Assembly (NCBI GenBank): GCA_016508695.1
Contig: VNKQ01000006.1
Location: 1,984,001-2,048,000 of the forward strand
Direction of reading: 5' to 3'
DNA length: 64,000 nucleotides
Source of the DNA: Hyphodiscus hymeniophilus
Taxonomy: Eukaryota > Ascomycota > Leotiomycetes > Helotiales > Hyphodiscaceae
This document shows, piece by piece, positions 10,795 to 21,095 of the stretch. The notes under the pieces are model-generated. The model did no database searches, was not told where the DNA came from, and was given only the letters and a program-made list of their open reading frames with translations. Position 1 is the stretch's first letter, and each line of letters starts with the position of its first letter. The translations under genes were made by a program, and so were the position numbers.

Positions 10795-11538
10795 ATGGGC
10801 GCAAAAACAACAGAACAACCTAGAGTTCGCTCAGCGGCTCTGGCCCGCGATACAAACGAAACCAAGATCCAATTGGCAATCAACCTAGATGGCGGCGAAT
10901 TCCCATCAGAAACAGATGAACGCCTCACCAACGGCTCAGATGGTCATGCAACACAAGCTTCCAAATCGCAAACGATTGCCATTAATTCGGGCATTGGCTT
11001 CTTAGATCATATGCTACATGCGCTCGCGAAACATGCGGGGTGGAGTTTAGCACTCAATTGCAAGGGAGACCTTCATAGTATGCTTCATATATCAATTATG
11101 CGTCTCCAAGCTAATAATGTCCCAGTTGACGACCACCATACCGCTGAAGACGTTTGCATAGCTCTTGGAGGTGCTTTTAAAGATGCCCTCGGCGTACCTA
11201 CTGGTCTTGCACGATTCGGATCCGCATACGCGCCCCTTGACGAAGCCCTCTCGCGTGCGGTTGTCGACCTATCGAATCGTCCTTTCAGTGTTATCGATCT
11301 GGGATTGAAGCGGGAGAAGATTGGAGATCTCAGCTGCGAGATGATCCCCCATTGTATGCAGAGCTTTGCGCAAGCTGCGAGGATCACGATGCACGTTGAC
11401 TGTTTACGAGGAGACAATGATCATCATAGGGCAGAGTCGGCGTTCAAGGCATTGGCTGTTGCAATTAGGATGGCTACGACTAGAGTGGCTGGACGAGAGG
11501 GGGAGGTCCCTAGTACGAAGGGGACGCTGAGCACATAA
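10795..11538 (+). CDS. his3: Imidazoleglycerol-phosphate dehydratase
   Basis: Sixth step of histidine synthesis: dehydrates imidazole glycerol phosphate to imidazole acetol phosphate at a di-manganese site. Exon 1 is 10795-11077 and exon 2 is 11126-11538; 231 aa. Metal-ligand motifs are all present: FLDHMLHALAKHAG, IDDHHTAEDVCIALG, the CEMIPHCMQSFA block and GDNDHHRAESAFKALA. The N-terminus has the usual RDTNETKIQLAINLDG. The 48-bp intron (GTATGC...CCCAG) is a multiple of three and has no in-frame stop, so an unspliced reading stays open. Removing it restores the contiguous LHIDDHHTAED expected for the family, which is why I splice it. Confidence 0.96.
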   Translation: MGAKTTEQPRVRSAALARDTNETKIQLAINLDGGEFPSETDERLTNGSDGHATQASKSQTIAINSGIGFLDHMLHALAKHAGWSLALNCKGDLHSMLHISIMRLQANNVPVDDHHTAEDVCIALGGAFKDALGVPTGLARFGSAYAPLDEALSRAVVDLSNRPFSVIDLGLKREKIGDLSCEMIPHCMQSFAQAARITMHVDCLRGDNDHHRAESAFKALAVAIRMATTRVAGREGEVPSTKGTLST

Positions 11539-12145
11539 TGGATAGCACCGGAATGAAAAGGTTCATCCAACAAGGTGTGCCGTCTGGCCCTCCTATTTCC
11601 TGAACTCCTCAAGTTGTGGCTTATTCGTCGTTCAAGTTCTGGCGGCTACTATCGAAACAGAATATACAGGAGAGCTGAAGCCAGCTTTTAGTATGAGTAA
11701 CGTAGTCGTACCTCATAAGTCATCAAAGAAGTTATCATCTCTTTGATCGACTATATCGAAACATTTCCTTCCCACCCTTGAACTCATATAACTGGTTTGC
11801 TTCAGCGGGTCTCAGGCCAGAATGTTTTTTCATACCCCTCCGAACCACGCATATAATCATACGCTGTCTCCGAACATATAAAAACCAACCATAATTAGAC
11901 GTTTCAATGATGACCCTGGGAAAATCCGATGGCCATATCAAGGTCTTACGTCGAATGAACCCCATCTTTCCTGGTGAAATCCTACTTTAAATCAAGAGCT
12001 GGCGTCAATCTTCAGTACTGTCGCATGAGTGGATGACTGGGTGCTCGCTGCGAATTGAAATCACAACGCGGATGCAAAGCAATACTAGGTTCAATTGGAT
12101 GCTATCCCGGATAGCTAGAATGGGTACCAATGTTTCTGGGGACAG
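11539..12145. other. Intergenic, convergent 3' ends
   Basis: Between HIS3 and the BTB gene. No supported open frame or repeat. Confidence 0.45.
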
Positions 12146-13609
12146 TCACTGTCTGGGGAGCACCGGTACACCGCAAATGAATCGGACTCCAGGTTCTATC
12201 TTCACGGCAACATGTCTTGATCCTCCTGCGCCGTTCTGATCTACGCTTTCCGGTGTTCGTGAGAAATTGGATGTTTTGGATTCCGTTTTGATGGACGCGC
12301 TTCCAACTCCGTCTTCACCATCCTGCCCTCTGGCTTTTGGCAGCCCTCTTGAAGTAAAACTGTTGATGCTGGTGTTTCCGAATTTTGTTGTTGATGGGGC
12401 TTCCTCCATCTGGACTTCTTGAGATGAAGCCGCAGTCAAGTCCTTGATCCCATTTGTTGATCCATGTAAAGGCGGCATTACCTGTGGCTTCTGCTTTATG
12501 TTCATCGCCCTTTTATTCTTCTTCTTGACAGTATTATTGAAGACAGACACATTCTGCTGGCTTTTCTTCCCCTTTTTGTTGACAGCAACGTTCGGTACTC
12601 GCACTTTTTCCTTGCCTTTCTTGTGCTTAGACTGTACTAAAATCGCGCCTTTGGTCTTCGTTTGTTTCGTTTGCTTTGGCGTTTCCCTGCTCAACTTGGT
12701 ATTCTTTGCCTTCTTCGCCTTCTTCGCCTGTTGCTTGGGCTGGGATTCCGTCGTCTTTGCTGTCACGGAGACCGCGTTGATATTCGTCGACTTCTGGGGC
12801 TGTTGCTCGACGCCCTTCTTCTCGTCCTTTCCTGTATCTGTCCCATTCTTGTCTTTGTCTCCTATATCCACTTTTTCTTCATTGGCGTTATTGATACCGG
12901 TCCTCCAGCGTTGGCTGGCAGCACCAAGCAGCAACTGGATTTGCATGAGCTCCCGTGCCACAGCAGGCTTTTTCTCAATGAATTCGAACCAGTCCTCCTC
13001 GGCGAAAGGGAGATTCCCTTGTGCCATCCTAGCCGCAACATTTTCGATACAATACTTCCACAAGCGGCTGCTGGACTCTGTACGCAGTCTAGTGATGTAT
13101 ATGTACGTGACTTCACTAATGGTAAAGCCCCCACTGGTGTTCATATGATGATGGCGCACGCCAGTAAGGAAAGCGTCAAGATATATCTGCACTTGAAGAT
13201 CTGCCGCAAGGTGAAAGACTTTCCGGATCGGACCAGAGTAGTGTGTCGCATCTATAGTTCTGTTGTAGATGAACTCGACGAGGATTGTGAGGATTTCGGG
13301 ATCAAAGCTCCTTCCAAGATGATATCTCAATTTCTTCTTCCCTTGCTCTACAGTCACCATCCAAGCCAGTTTGCTGTTTAGGAAGAGTGCGTGTTCTTCG
13401 GTAGGTAGCTTGAAAACCTCATGAAATAGCTCAGAAGATTGGTCGAGGATATTCTTATGAATATGAAATTTCTTTCCCGTGAAGGAGTCGAACGTGAATA
13501 TCACTTCGTGGACTCCAAATGTACTGATTAAGTGTCAGCAACAGAATCACAGTAGAAGTAGGACAAAGTAAAATATTAATTACTCGAAGCCCAGCTTAGT
13601 ATCGGACAT
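12146..13609 (-). CDS. BTB/POZ-domain protein with Lys-rich C-terminal half, 467 aa
   Basis: Exon 1 is 13609-13584 (nine codons) and exon 2 is 13523-12146; 60-bp intron. Joining them gives the start MSDTKLGFDTFGVHEVIFTF. Residues about 15-125 form a BTB/POZ fold: VIFTFDSFTGKKFHIHKNIL, SSELFHEVFK, then SFDPEILTILVEFIYNRTID. BTB domains mediate dimerisation or cullin-3 binding. Residues about 125-215 are an ordinary helical region resembling the segment that follows fungal BTB domains. From about residue 225 the protein is disordered and rich in Lys, Gln and Thr, with several nuclear-localisation-like clusters (KKAKKAKNTK, KKKNKRAMNIK). There is no zinc finger or Kelch repeat. A nuclear adaptor role is inference. 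Confidence 0.82.
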
Positions 13610-13980
13610 TGTAGTGATTTGGACGTGGGTATACTAGATTGAGGAATGCGGATATTGTCAATGGGTGAATTCGAATCGCGCTGACGGTCCATCGCTGGGG
13701 GATTTATATGTGTCTTCGACTCCAAGCACGCGTTGATATTTACATCAGTCAGCCTCGCCTCGTAGCCTCGCATAATTTACAAGCTAAGTGTAAGTCACCT
13801 GACTAGAATCCCACCTCTGAGAAGGGGGCAAGCACGGCATCCAGCTTCTTAATATCTTTCCCGCGAGAAGTCCCGAATCTCCTCGCCAACCCCACAACGT
13901 ACGTGTATTTCATTCTTCTGCAAGCTGTGTAAGTATTGAGAAAGTCATTGCTAATAATAATTCTGCAGACCAACGCAATC
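13610..13980. other. Intergenic, divergent promoters
   Basis: 371 bp between the BTB and carrier start codons. No element recognised beyond AT-rich stretches. Confidence 0.45.
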
Positions 13981-15150
13981 ATGTCTTCTGATAAACCATT
14001 ACCGTTCATCTACCAGTTCGCGGCTGGTAAATAGCTTCCTCCTGCGCATTTGCCAATCGAAGCTTACAAAGTGTTTAGGTGCGGTCGCTGGTGTCTCTGA
14101 GGTAAGTCTACTGACTCTGCGAGTTCAATCGATTGGGTATTGAGTCTCCTATGTTCCACAGATTCTGGTTATGTAAGTTCAATCTGCTCTCAGCGGTCTC
14201 AAGACCGCACACTAATTGTTCTCCCAGGTACCCTCTGGATGTTGTCAAAACACGAGTGTGAGTTCTACAAGATTCTGGGAGAAAGTCTAGAAAACTTACT
14301 GAGATAGGCAATTACAAACTGGGAAAGGTACTGGAGCGGACTCCTACAATGGCATGGTTGATTGCTTCCAGAAGATCATAAAGAATGAAGGGTATGGTTT
14401 GACTTCCAACGATTCTCTTCTCAAATCTTGACAGTTGGTAGCTTCTCGAGATTGTACCGCGGTATCAATGCCCCCATCCTCATGGAAGCGCCAAAGCGAG
14501 CAACGAAGTTCGCAGCCAATGATGCATGGGGCAAATTCTATCGCGAGTCTTTTGGCGTGACCAAGATGAATCAATCACTTTCGATCCTCACAGGTGCTAC
14601 AGCAGGTGTTACAGAATCCTTCGTCGTCGTTCCCTTCGAACTCATCAAGATTCGCCTCCAAGACAAGGCTTCCGCAGGGAAGTACAGTGGAATGGTTGAT
14701 GCGGTGGTCAAGACAGTCAAAGCCGAAGGTCCATTGGCTCTATACAACGGGTTGGAGAGTACAATGTGGAGACATGCATTATGGAACGCTGGATATTTTG
14801 GGTGCATTTTTCAAGTCCGAGAGCTTCTTCCGAAGGCGGACAACAAGACAACACAGATGGGCTATGACATGTTATCTGGAGCCATTGGTGGCACTTTTGG
14901 TACAATCCTAAACACTCCTATGGATGTTGTCAAGTCCCGCATTCAAAATAGCCCGAAGATTGCTGGGTCGGTACCCAAGTACAACTGGGCTTGGCCAGCA
15001 TTGGGGACTATAATGAAAGAGGAAGGCTTCCCAGCTTTGTATAAAGGATTCTTGCCAAAAGTGCTTAGACTTGGTCCTGGCGGAGGTATCCTTTTGGTGG
15101 TTTTCACTGGTGTCATGGATTTCTTCAGAAAGATGAGAGACGGAGCTTAG
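13981..15150 (+). CDS. odc1: Mitochondrial 2-oxodicarboxylate carrier
   Basis: Inner-membrane carrier exchanging 2-oxoadipate and 2-oxoglutarate between matrix and cytosol, linked to lysine and tryptophan catabolism. Six exons: 13981-14026, 14079-14101, 14162-14172, 14228-14257, 14308-14391, 14442-15150. They sum to 903 nt, giving 300 aa, the usual length. The three signature repeats are YPLDVVKTR (about 27-35), VPFELIKIR (about 128-136) and TPMDVVKSR (about 225-233). Substrate-type residues follow the ODC pattern (LYRGINAPILMEAPKRATKF; STMWRHALWNAGYFG). Exon 3 is only 11 nt (ATTCTGGTTAT), and without it the conserved SEILVMYPLD cannot be formed. ODC rather than another SLC25 member is a family-pattern call. 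Confidence 0.93.
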
Positions 15151-15723
15151 GTCTGAGGAAGTGACAGGAGACTACCTGAAGGACTGCATCTTGCATATTG
15201 TCTGTACAGCTACAATTCTATAATAGATACTTGCATCGTCTTGGAACACTGCTACCAAAGCGGTATCGTATGTGATCCTAAGAGCAGAGAGATCTACAAG
15301 TCATCATAGAAGACTTCAGAGGTGTAACCAGGCACACTTTTGTACTGGAGTAGGTAATCCTAGCGTCAATCATCGACCTCGGCCCATGACCCCACACTCC
15401 ACACTCCATACTCCACACTCCACACGCAGTATCTGATCCACGTGTGCTCCGAGGCCAGAACTTCCCGTGACATAAGTACAAAGGTCCCCACAAGAGAAAT
15501 ACTAATGATGCTTTCCTCTGCCGACTCAGTCCTTCCTTGCTCTTGTCGAAAGGACATCCGGGAGCAAGCCACAGCAGCACGGTTACAGTAATTTTATTAC
15601 TTCTCAATCAAGACGAGCAAGCCCCCTTTCGTGTAATCCCACGCCAGACTTGAGTTGAACAATCCAGATATTTACTCTCATATCCCAATTCGAACCAGGT
15701 ATTCAAATTTCACCGACAATACA
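15151..15723. other. Intergenic with short CACACTC repeats
   Basis: Between the carrier and the 364-aa SDR. It holds the short direct repeat listed separately. No gene seen. Confidence 0.5.
15390..15425. repeat. Degenerate CCACACT/CCATACT 7-bp tandem repeat
   Basis: About five head-to-tail copies of a 7-bp unit of the CCACACT type in noncoding DNA upstream of the SDR gene. Simple sequence with no assigned role. Confidence 0.7.
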
Positions 15724-16953
15724 ATGGCTAAAGAGCGAAATAACGTCGTTGATGTCGTTCGACAGTCGAAACCGGTTAATACCAGCGCTCCATACGACCC
15801 AACCTGGCTCGCAGAAAAGACTGTTATCATAACTGGAGGAGCTTCGGGGTTTGGCGAAGGGTTCTTCAGGAAGTGGGCTGAAGCTGGAGCAAATGTGATC
15901 ATTGGCGATGTCAACAAAGCGCGTGGGCAAGCTTTGGTTGAGGAGGTGAGAAACACGACTGGGAGCAACAACCACCACTTCCTCTATTGCGATGTTACGA
16001 ATTGGCAGTCCCAAGTGGATTTTTTCAAATCAGCAGTGAAACTTAGTCCTCACGGCGGGATTGATGTTGTTGTAGCAAACGCGGGCATCACAGGTCGGTT
16101 TCCTCTTTCCAGCATTTTCCAAGCTATAAGACATGAACACGATCCTAAGACATGCCTATCAATCTTGCGATCAACCCTGAAACCCCCAATATAACTACGC
16201 AACTATGCTAACTAAGGTCTCTCTTTAGACATGCCACCGACCTTCGAATCGCCACAAGGTCTCGATGCCGAAATGCCCCCACCTCCAAATCTCAAATGCT
16301 TCGAAGTCGACATCCTCGGAGTCATGTACACTGCACACTTAGCAATGTTCTGGCTCCCTCGCAATCCCAAATCTGGCAACCCCAGCTCTTCAAACCCTCC
16401 AGCCCAACAATCGCGAGATAGACATCTCCTGTTCGTGGGATCCGTCGCCTCGCTCGGCCCACTACCAGGTCAAGCTCAATACTGTGTTTCCAAGCATGGA
16501 GTTCTGGGCTTATTCCGTTCCCTGCGAGCGACATCTTTCCTCCATGGCATCCGAGTCAATATGATCTGCCCGTATTTCATAGACACTCCATTCATCCCAG
16601 CCAGTGGGAGGCTGCTGTTGGCCGGAGGAGCGATGGGGAAGCCTGAAGATGTTGTAGATGCTGCCACCAGGCTTTCCGCAGATACTCGCATTGTTGGGCG
16701 AGCTCTAGTGATTGGACCTAGGGTAACTGTCAGTGTGGACGATGAATGGCAGTTGGTGCCCCAAACGTCTGCCGGCGGAAAGGAAATTGCTGTCTGGGAG
16801 GCATATGCAGACGATTTCCAAGAGGTCGAGGTCTTTGTTGCGAGATTTACCAGACTCATAAATCAAGTTGAGAAAGCTAGAGGCTGGGTAGGCTGGGCGT
16901 TTGACATTGCGAAGATTGTGGTATATCCTATCAGAGCTTGGATACAAAGGTAA
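15724..16953 (+). CDS. Short-chain dehydrogenase/reductase, 364 aa, with long C-terminal extension
   Basis: Exon 1 is 15724-16093 and exon 2 is 16229-16953; 135-bp intron with GCTAAC branch point; 364 aa. The Rossmann motif GGASGFGEGFFRKWAEAG, the NAG motif in VVVANAGITD, the Ser in FVGSVASLG and the YxxxK pair in YCVSKHGVLG are intact. An ORF from an upstream ATG at 15655 is possible, but the ATG at 15724 (context ACAATGGC) gives the usual start. The C-terminal 90 residues after the SDR core (VWEAYADDFQ...YPIRAWIQR) are hydrophobic and basic and could associate with a membrane. It resembles fungal SDRs annotated as 15-hydroxyprostaglandin-dehydrogenase-like; true substrate unknown. Confidence 0.9.
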
Positions 16954-17348
16954 GGGCGAGATGACATCCTACATCGTATAATAATAAGAAACTGTGCGTT
17001 GAGTTAGCCTTAAAGTCGCTCCCTTCTCTTAGCATCAGCTCCACGTAATTCCCTCCCCTCACTCGTGTCCTTGCAGATTCGCAACTACTTTCTAACAGTA
17101 TTCGATTCTGAGCGTCCGAAGACAATTTCATGGATTCAAATGGTCAATGGACTTATTGTAAGAGCCTGGTTCTTCGAGGTGGAGTGTCATCACAATCATT
17201 CAGGGATTTGAAACAATTTCGGGGATATATATGTACAAAGGGACTAATTAAGAGCCAAATGGCAAGTAACATGGGTTGGGTCGCCGTCCGCGAACTATGC
17301 TACACCTCAGAGACAGCCATCTTAGTAACTTCAGCTGTAACGTCTAGC
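16954..17348. other. Intergenic, convergent 3' ends
   Basis: Nothing recognised between the SDR and the alcohol dehydrogenase. Confidence 0.45.
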
Positions 17349-18585
17349 CTACAACTTACTAGGAACTCCGCTACCAAAGTCAATGACCAACTTCCCAAAT
17401 TGGGATCCATTTTTGATCTCATCAAATAAAGTCTCAATATCCTTGAGATTGTCCAAGCCGTGCACCACCTTCGAAACAACAGGCTTGATTTTTTTCTCGT
17501 TCACAAACGCAACCATATCCTTAAACTCCTTCCTTGATCCCATAGTCGAGCCTCGCAGATCCAGATTCATGAGAACTGCGTTCATAGACCAATCCATTTT
17601 TGGCGCCACTGTCATCCCGTATTGAACAATGACTCCGCCAGGCTATTTTTGTCAGCTTCTAATGCCCAATCCTCTCAAGCTGTACATACCTTCAGTAACC
17701 TCGCCGCTTTTGAAATTATTGGACCTCCCGCTCCATCGATAATCGTATCTATGTACGGGCGATCATTTGGAAGAAGCTTCTTCAAGTCCTTCTCCCAAGC
17801 GTCGACCTTGTAGCTCACACCACCTTTCGCGCCCATCTTTTTCGCCTTTTCAATCTTCTCCTCTCCCCCACTCGTCACATAAGCATTCATCCCCAACGCC
17901 ACAGCGAACTGGAGCACATTCAGAGCCACTCCACCACCAATACCAGTAATCAGTACATTCCGTCCAGCCTCTGCATTCCCGCTCTTTGTCATCAACGCCC
18001 TCCAGCCAGTTAACCCCGTCAAGGGGAGAGCTGCTACTTCAGCAGGGCTCAAGTGGGCTGGCGCAAGTTCGACCTCATCTTCTTCCACACAGACAACCTC
18101 TTGGGCCGTGCCAAGTGGGATCGTTGAAGTTCCTCCCAAAATCTGGTATCCTTTTGGCGATTCGGGAGCGTAGGGCGAGTCCTTCCAGCCTCGGCCAGGA
18201 GTCAAGACGACTTTCTTGCCAATCCAGGATTTGGCTGCGGAGCTGCCAACACCAGTCACGACGCCGTAGCCGTCTGCGAGGAGGGGGACTTCGAAGGAAG
18301 GAGAAGGATAGAGATGCTGGCGGAGAAAGAGGTCTCGGTGATTGAGGGATACGGCTTGGATCTCAACGACGAGGTCGTTAGGTCCGGGAGTTGGAGTTGA
18401 GACGTCGACAATCCTGAGACTGGAAGAGGAGGATGATCAGCATTTTGGAATGGCCCAAGCATCGTGATAATGCGATGATCGGGGCAATGTTTACCAACCC
18501 TGGGCAGATTGCGGGGTGAGACTGACGGATAGTATACTTTTCCAGGCTTCCCCTCGACTTGCTGCATTGTGATTGCTTTGGGCAT
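17349..18585 (-). CDS. MDR-family zinc-type alcohol dehydrogenase-like protein
   Basis: Oxidoreductase of the medium-chain superfamily. Exons: 18585-18527, 18419-17690, 17642-17349; introns 107 and 47 bp; 360 aa. The GroES-like part carries DLVVEIQAVSLNHRDLFLRQ, EVPLLADGYGVVTGVG and WIGKKVVLTPGRGW. The cofactor fold has the block TGLTGWRALMTK and a glycine motif GIGGGVALNVLQFAVALGMN. The usual catalytic Cys of zinc ADHs after LNHRD is absent, so zinc-independent chemistry (quinone/enoyl reductase) is more likely. The first splice (TATCC then GTCAGT) was chosen because it restores VYYPLRIVDV. The other GT sites nearby break the frame. Confidence 0.9.
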
Positions 18586-19048
18586 GTTGACAGTTATATA
18601 ATTATCGAGTTAGCTGACAATGTGAGGAATAGGGGAACCTGGTTGGATTATATATGCTAAGAAGAAGTTCCGAGATCATTGTTGATTGATATGAGAGCTG
18701 GTGGAGGGTACTTGTAAATGACGTCTGAATGCTCCCCCACAGCCGAGGCTGAGTTGCCGAGGATCAACCAACCGAGAGCGGAGACAGAGCTAGACAAGGC
18801 TGAACCAGGCTGACAATCCAGCAAAAACGAGTAGAACAAAGTCTACGACACTATTTGTTTGCAATGTCCCGATCGCACACAGAATTTGCCTCGGTCAAAG
18901 GACCCAGATACTAATTTGGTTCAGATCACTTTTTGTCAAATCACAAAAGTAAGCCCGAGCTTTTAAAAAGCCTGCACAGATACTTCATGGTTCAAGATCG
19001 TTCATATCATTCGAGCGGATCTTATCGACTAAAAATGCTGGTACTATT
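18586..19048. other. Intergenic
   Basis: Promoter side of the MDR gene and 3' side of the kynureninase gene. No further element recognised. Confidence 0.45.
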
Positions 19049-20569
19049 CTATTCGAATTTTGCTAAAGCCGCTTTGAAAATCTGAACAAAGTTCCACACA
19101 TCTTCATAAGTGTTGTACAATGGCACGGGGGCAATTCGAATCACATCCGGCTTCCTCTTGTCACACACAATGCCGGCCTCTTCCAGCATTTCTGACAGCG
19201 TCTCTAATCTTCCTGGTTTTAGTAGAACACTCAACTGAGTTCCTCTGGCGGAAGGATCTGAAGGAGTGATGATTCGGAACGCTCTATTCGATTCTTCGGT
19301 TCCTGAATATAGTAGATGCTCTAGATAGGCGGTAATCTGCATTGATTTTTCCCGAATATCGGCCATTGACGTTTGGTTGAAGACCGAAAGTGCACCACAG
19401 AGTGAGGCAAGATCTACAATGGAGGGATTAGAGACTTGGTAGCCACTTGCTCCTGTACTGGGTCTGAACTCTGAAGGGAAGTCAGTGGTACGCCTCGCAA
19501 AAGTGGAAGCGAAACTTGCTGTTGTCCATGTTGAATCGCCCGATTTGGTCTCCTCCATACCATCCAGACAATCGATGTCTGAAAACAGGCTTGCTTTCAT
19601 CCTGTCTGTAGTCAACAGTTCCGTGTCTCTCGTGAATATAAAGCCCCGCAATCGCGCCAGGACCTGCATTCATGTATTTATACGTACACCAAGCAGCGAA
19701 ATCGACATTCCAATCATGTAGTTGAAGAGGAACATTTCCTGCCGCATGTGCTAGGTCCCACCCGACAATCAATCTCTTCAATTGAGCGTACTTTGTGATG
19801 CGCTGTATCTCAAACAGCTGTCCAGTGTAATACTGGATTCCAGGTAGGAGAAGTAGCGCAGTCGTTGAGGCATGCTCGTCAATGACAGAAAGAATCTTCT
19901 CGGTCGAGATCTCGTATTCGCCCTCTTTAGGACCAATCATGATCATACACTCAGCTGGATCATATCCGCGTCCCCGGATCTGAGATTCTATGGCATAGTG
20001 ATCGCTTGGGAACGCCTTCCAATCTAAAATGATCTTGTTCTTGATGGCAGTAGGAGTATAGAAGCTGGCCATTAATAAGTGGAGGTTCATCGTTAACGAT
20101 CCCATTGTAGCAACCTCTGATGGAAGTGCTCCGACAATAGGCGCTTGTTGTTTGGACGCATGTTCGGCCAATAGTTGCCACTGGGTCATGGGAGAATCCT
20201 CGAGGTCTCTAAAGTGGCCGTGGACACCGATAGATGACCATGTATCGAGATAAGTCTGAACGTACTCTGAAACTGCTCGAGGCTGTAGTCCGAGAGAGTT
20301 TCCACAGAAGTAGATGGATGGTTCGTTAGATAGACCTATGAATGTCAGTACAGGTCACGTGGAAGAGGGGTCAATCGAAACGAACCAGGTTTCGCGACCT
20401 TTTTCGATTGAACATTCTCTCTCGACGGAATAATGAACTGTTCTCTGAAAGATCTCATGTGGTCCTTGCCATCTAGTGATTGCGCATACTCTTTGGTATT
20501 GGCTTCAGATGGAAATGTTGGTATTGCCACTTTTAATGGACTTTGTTGGTCATTGGTGATAGATCCCAT
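19049..20569 (-). CDS. bna5: Kynureninase
   Basis: PLP enzyme that cleaves kynurenine or 3-hydroxykynurenine to (hydroxy)anthranilate plus alanine, on the tryptophan-to-NAD route in the cytosol. Exons: 20569-20386, 20335-19520, 19470-19049, giving 473 aa, normal length. Signatures: YFCGNSLGLQPRAV, GVHGHF, WDLAHAAGNVPLQLHDW and CTYKYMNAGPG with the PLP lysine at about 281, then SGWYGGDQIGRFNMDNKF and GYQVSNPS. The second intron (19519-19471) starts GCAAGT, a GC-AG intron. Only this donor joins MDN to KFRPSTG in frame. The frame stays open upstream of the chosen ATG, but the extension is not expected for a cytosolic enzyme. Divergent from the IDO gene. Confidence 0.95.
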
Positions 20570-21095
20570 GTTTGCTTTGGCGAAGTCGCGAGTTGCAAAC
20601 CGACGGCAGACAATTGGAATAACTGGGGTGATCCGAGTTGGAGCCCCAAGTGATTCACAGTCATGAGAATCGGAAAGTTCCTTTGTCAACCACTTTGTAT
20701 GCACTGCCCGTCTCAGTTGGCCTCTCATATCGCATTAGATCGGTTCAAGATTTTCACCTAGGTACGTACCTGGTGTTCCGCATCCGCTTCCGGATCCGCA
20801 CTATTTGCAGTCTGCTGCCGTGGCAGTGGATAACCGCACAGTCACGGATTCATTCCAAAGGCCCAATGTATCCAAGGGCTGCATGGGTCCCAACACCGAA
20901 CTTGAATATTAGAGGCTCTATCGTGCGTCGCCCGAATGATTCAAGTAGTTATGGTTCCGCCCCGGCTTACACGGAGATATTTTGTCCCCAATACGTATAG
21001 CTCACGTACTCCAAATTCACTATGAATCCGGTCTTCAACGTTGTGGTCCTAAGTTGACTTACTCTTCTTTCATTCCCGTTTCTCCAGCTGTCAAG
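20570..21095. promoter_or_regulatory. Shared region between kynureninase and IDO genes
   Basis: 526 bp between two divergent start codons of the same pathway, so probably the control region of both. No motif is strong enough to name. Co-regulation is inferred from layout. Confidence 0.5.

Noticed and set aside
12444..13381. Long plus-strand frames with Phe/Leu-rich products opposite the BTB gene
   Set aside because: Antisense of the Lys-rich BTB protein tail; the hydrophobic look is an artefact of AAG/AAA codons read backwards.
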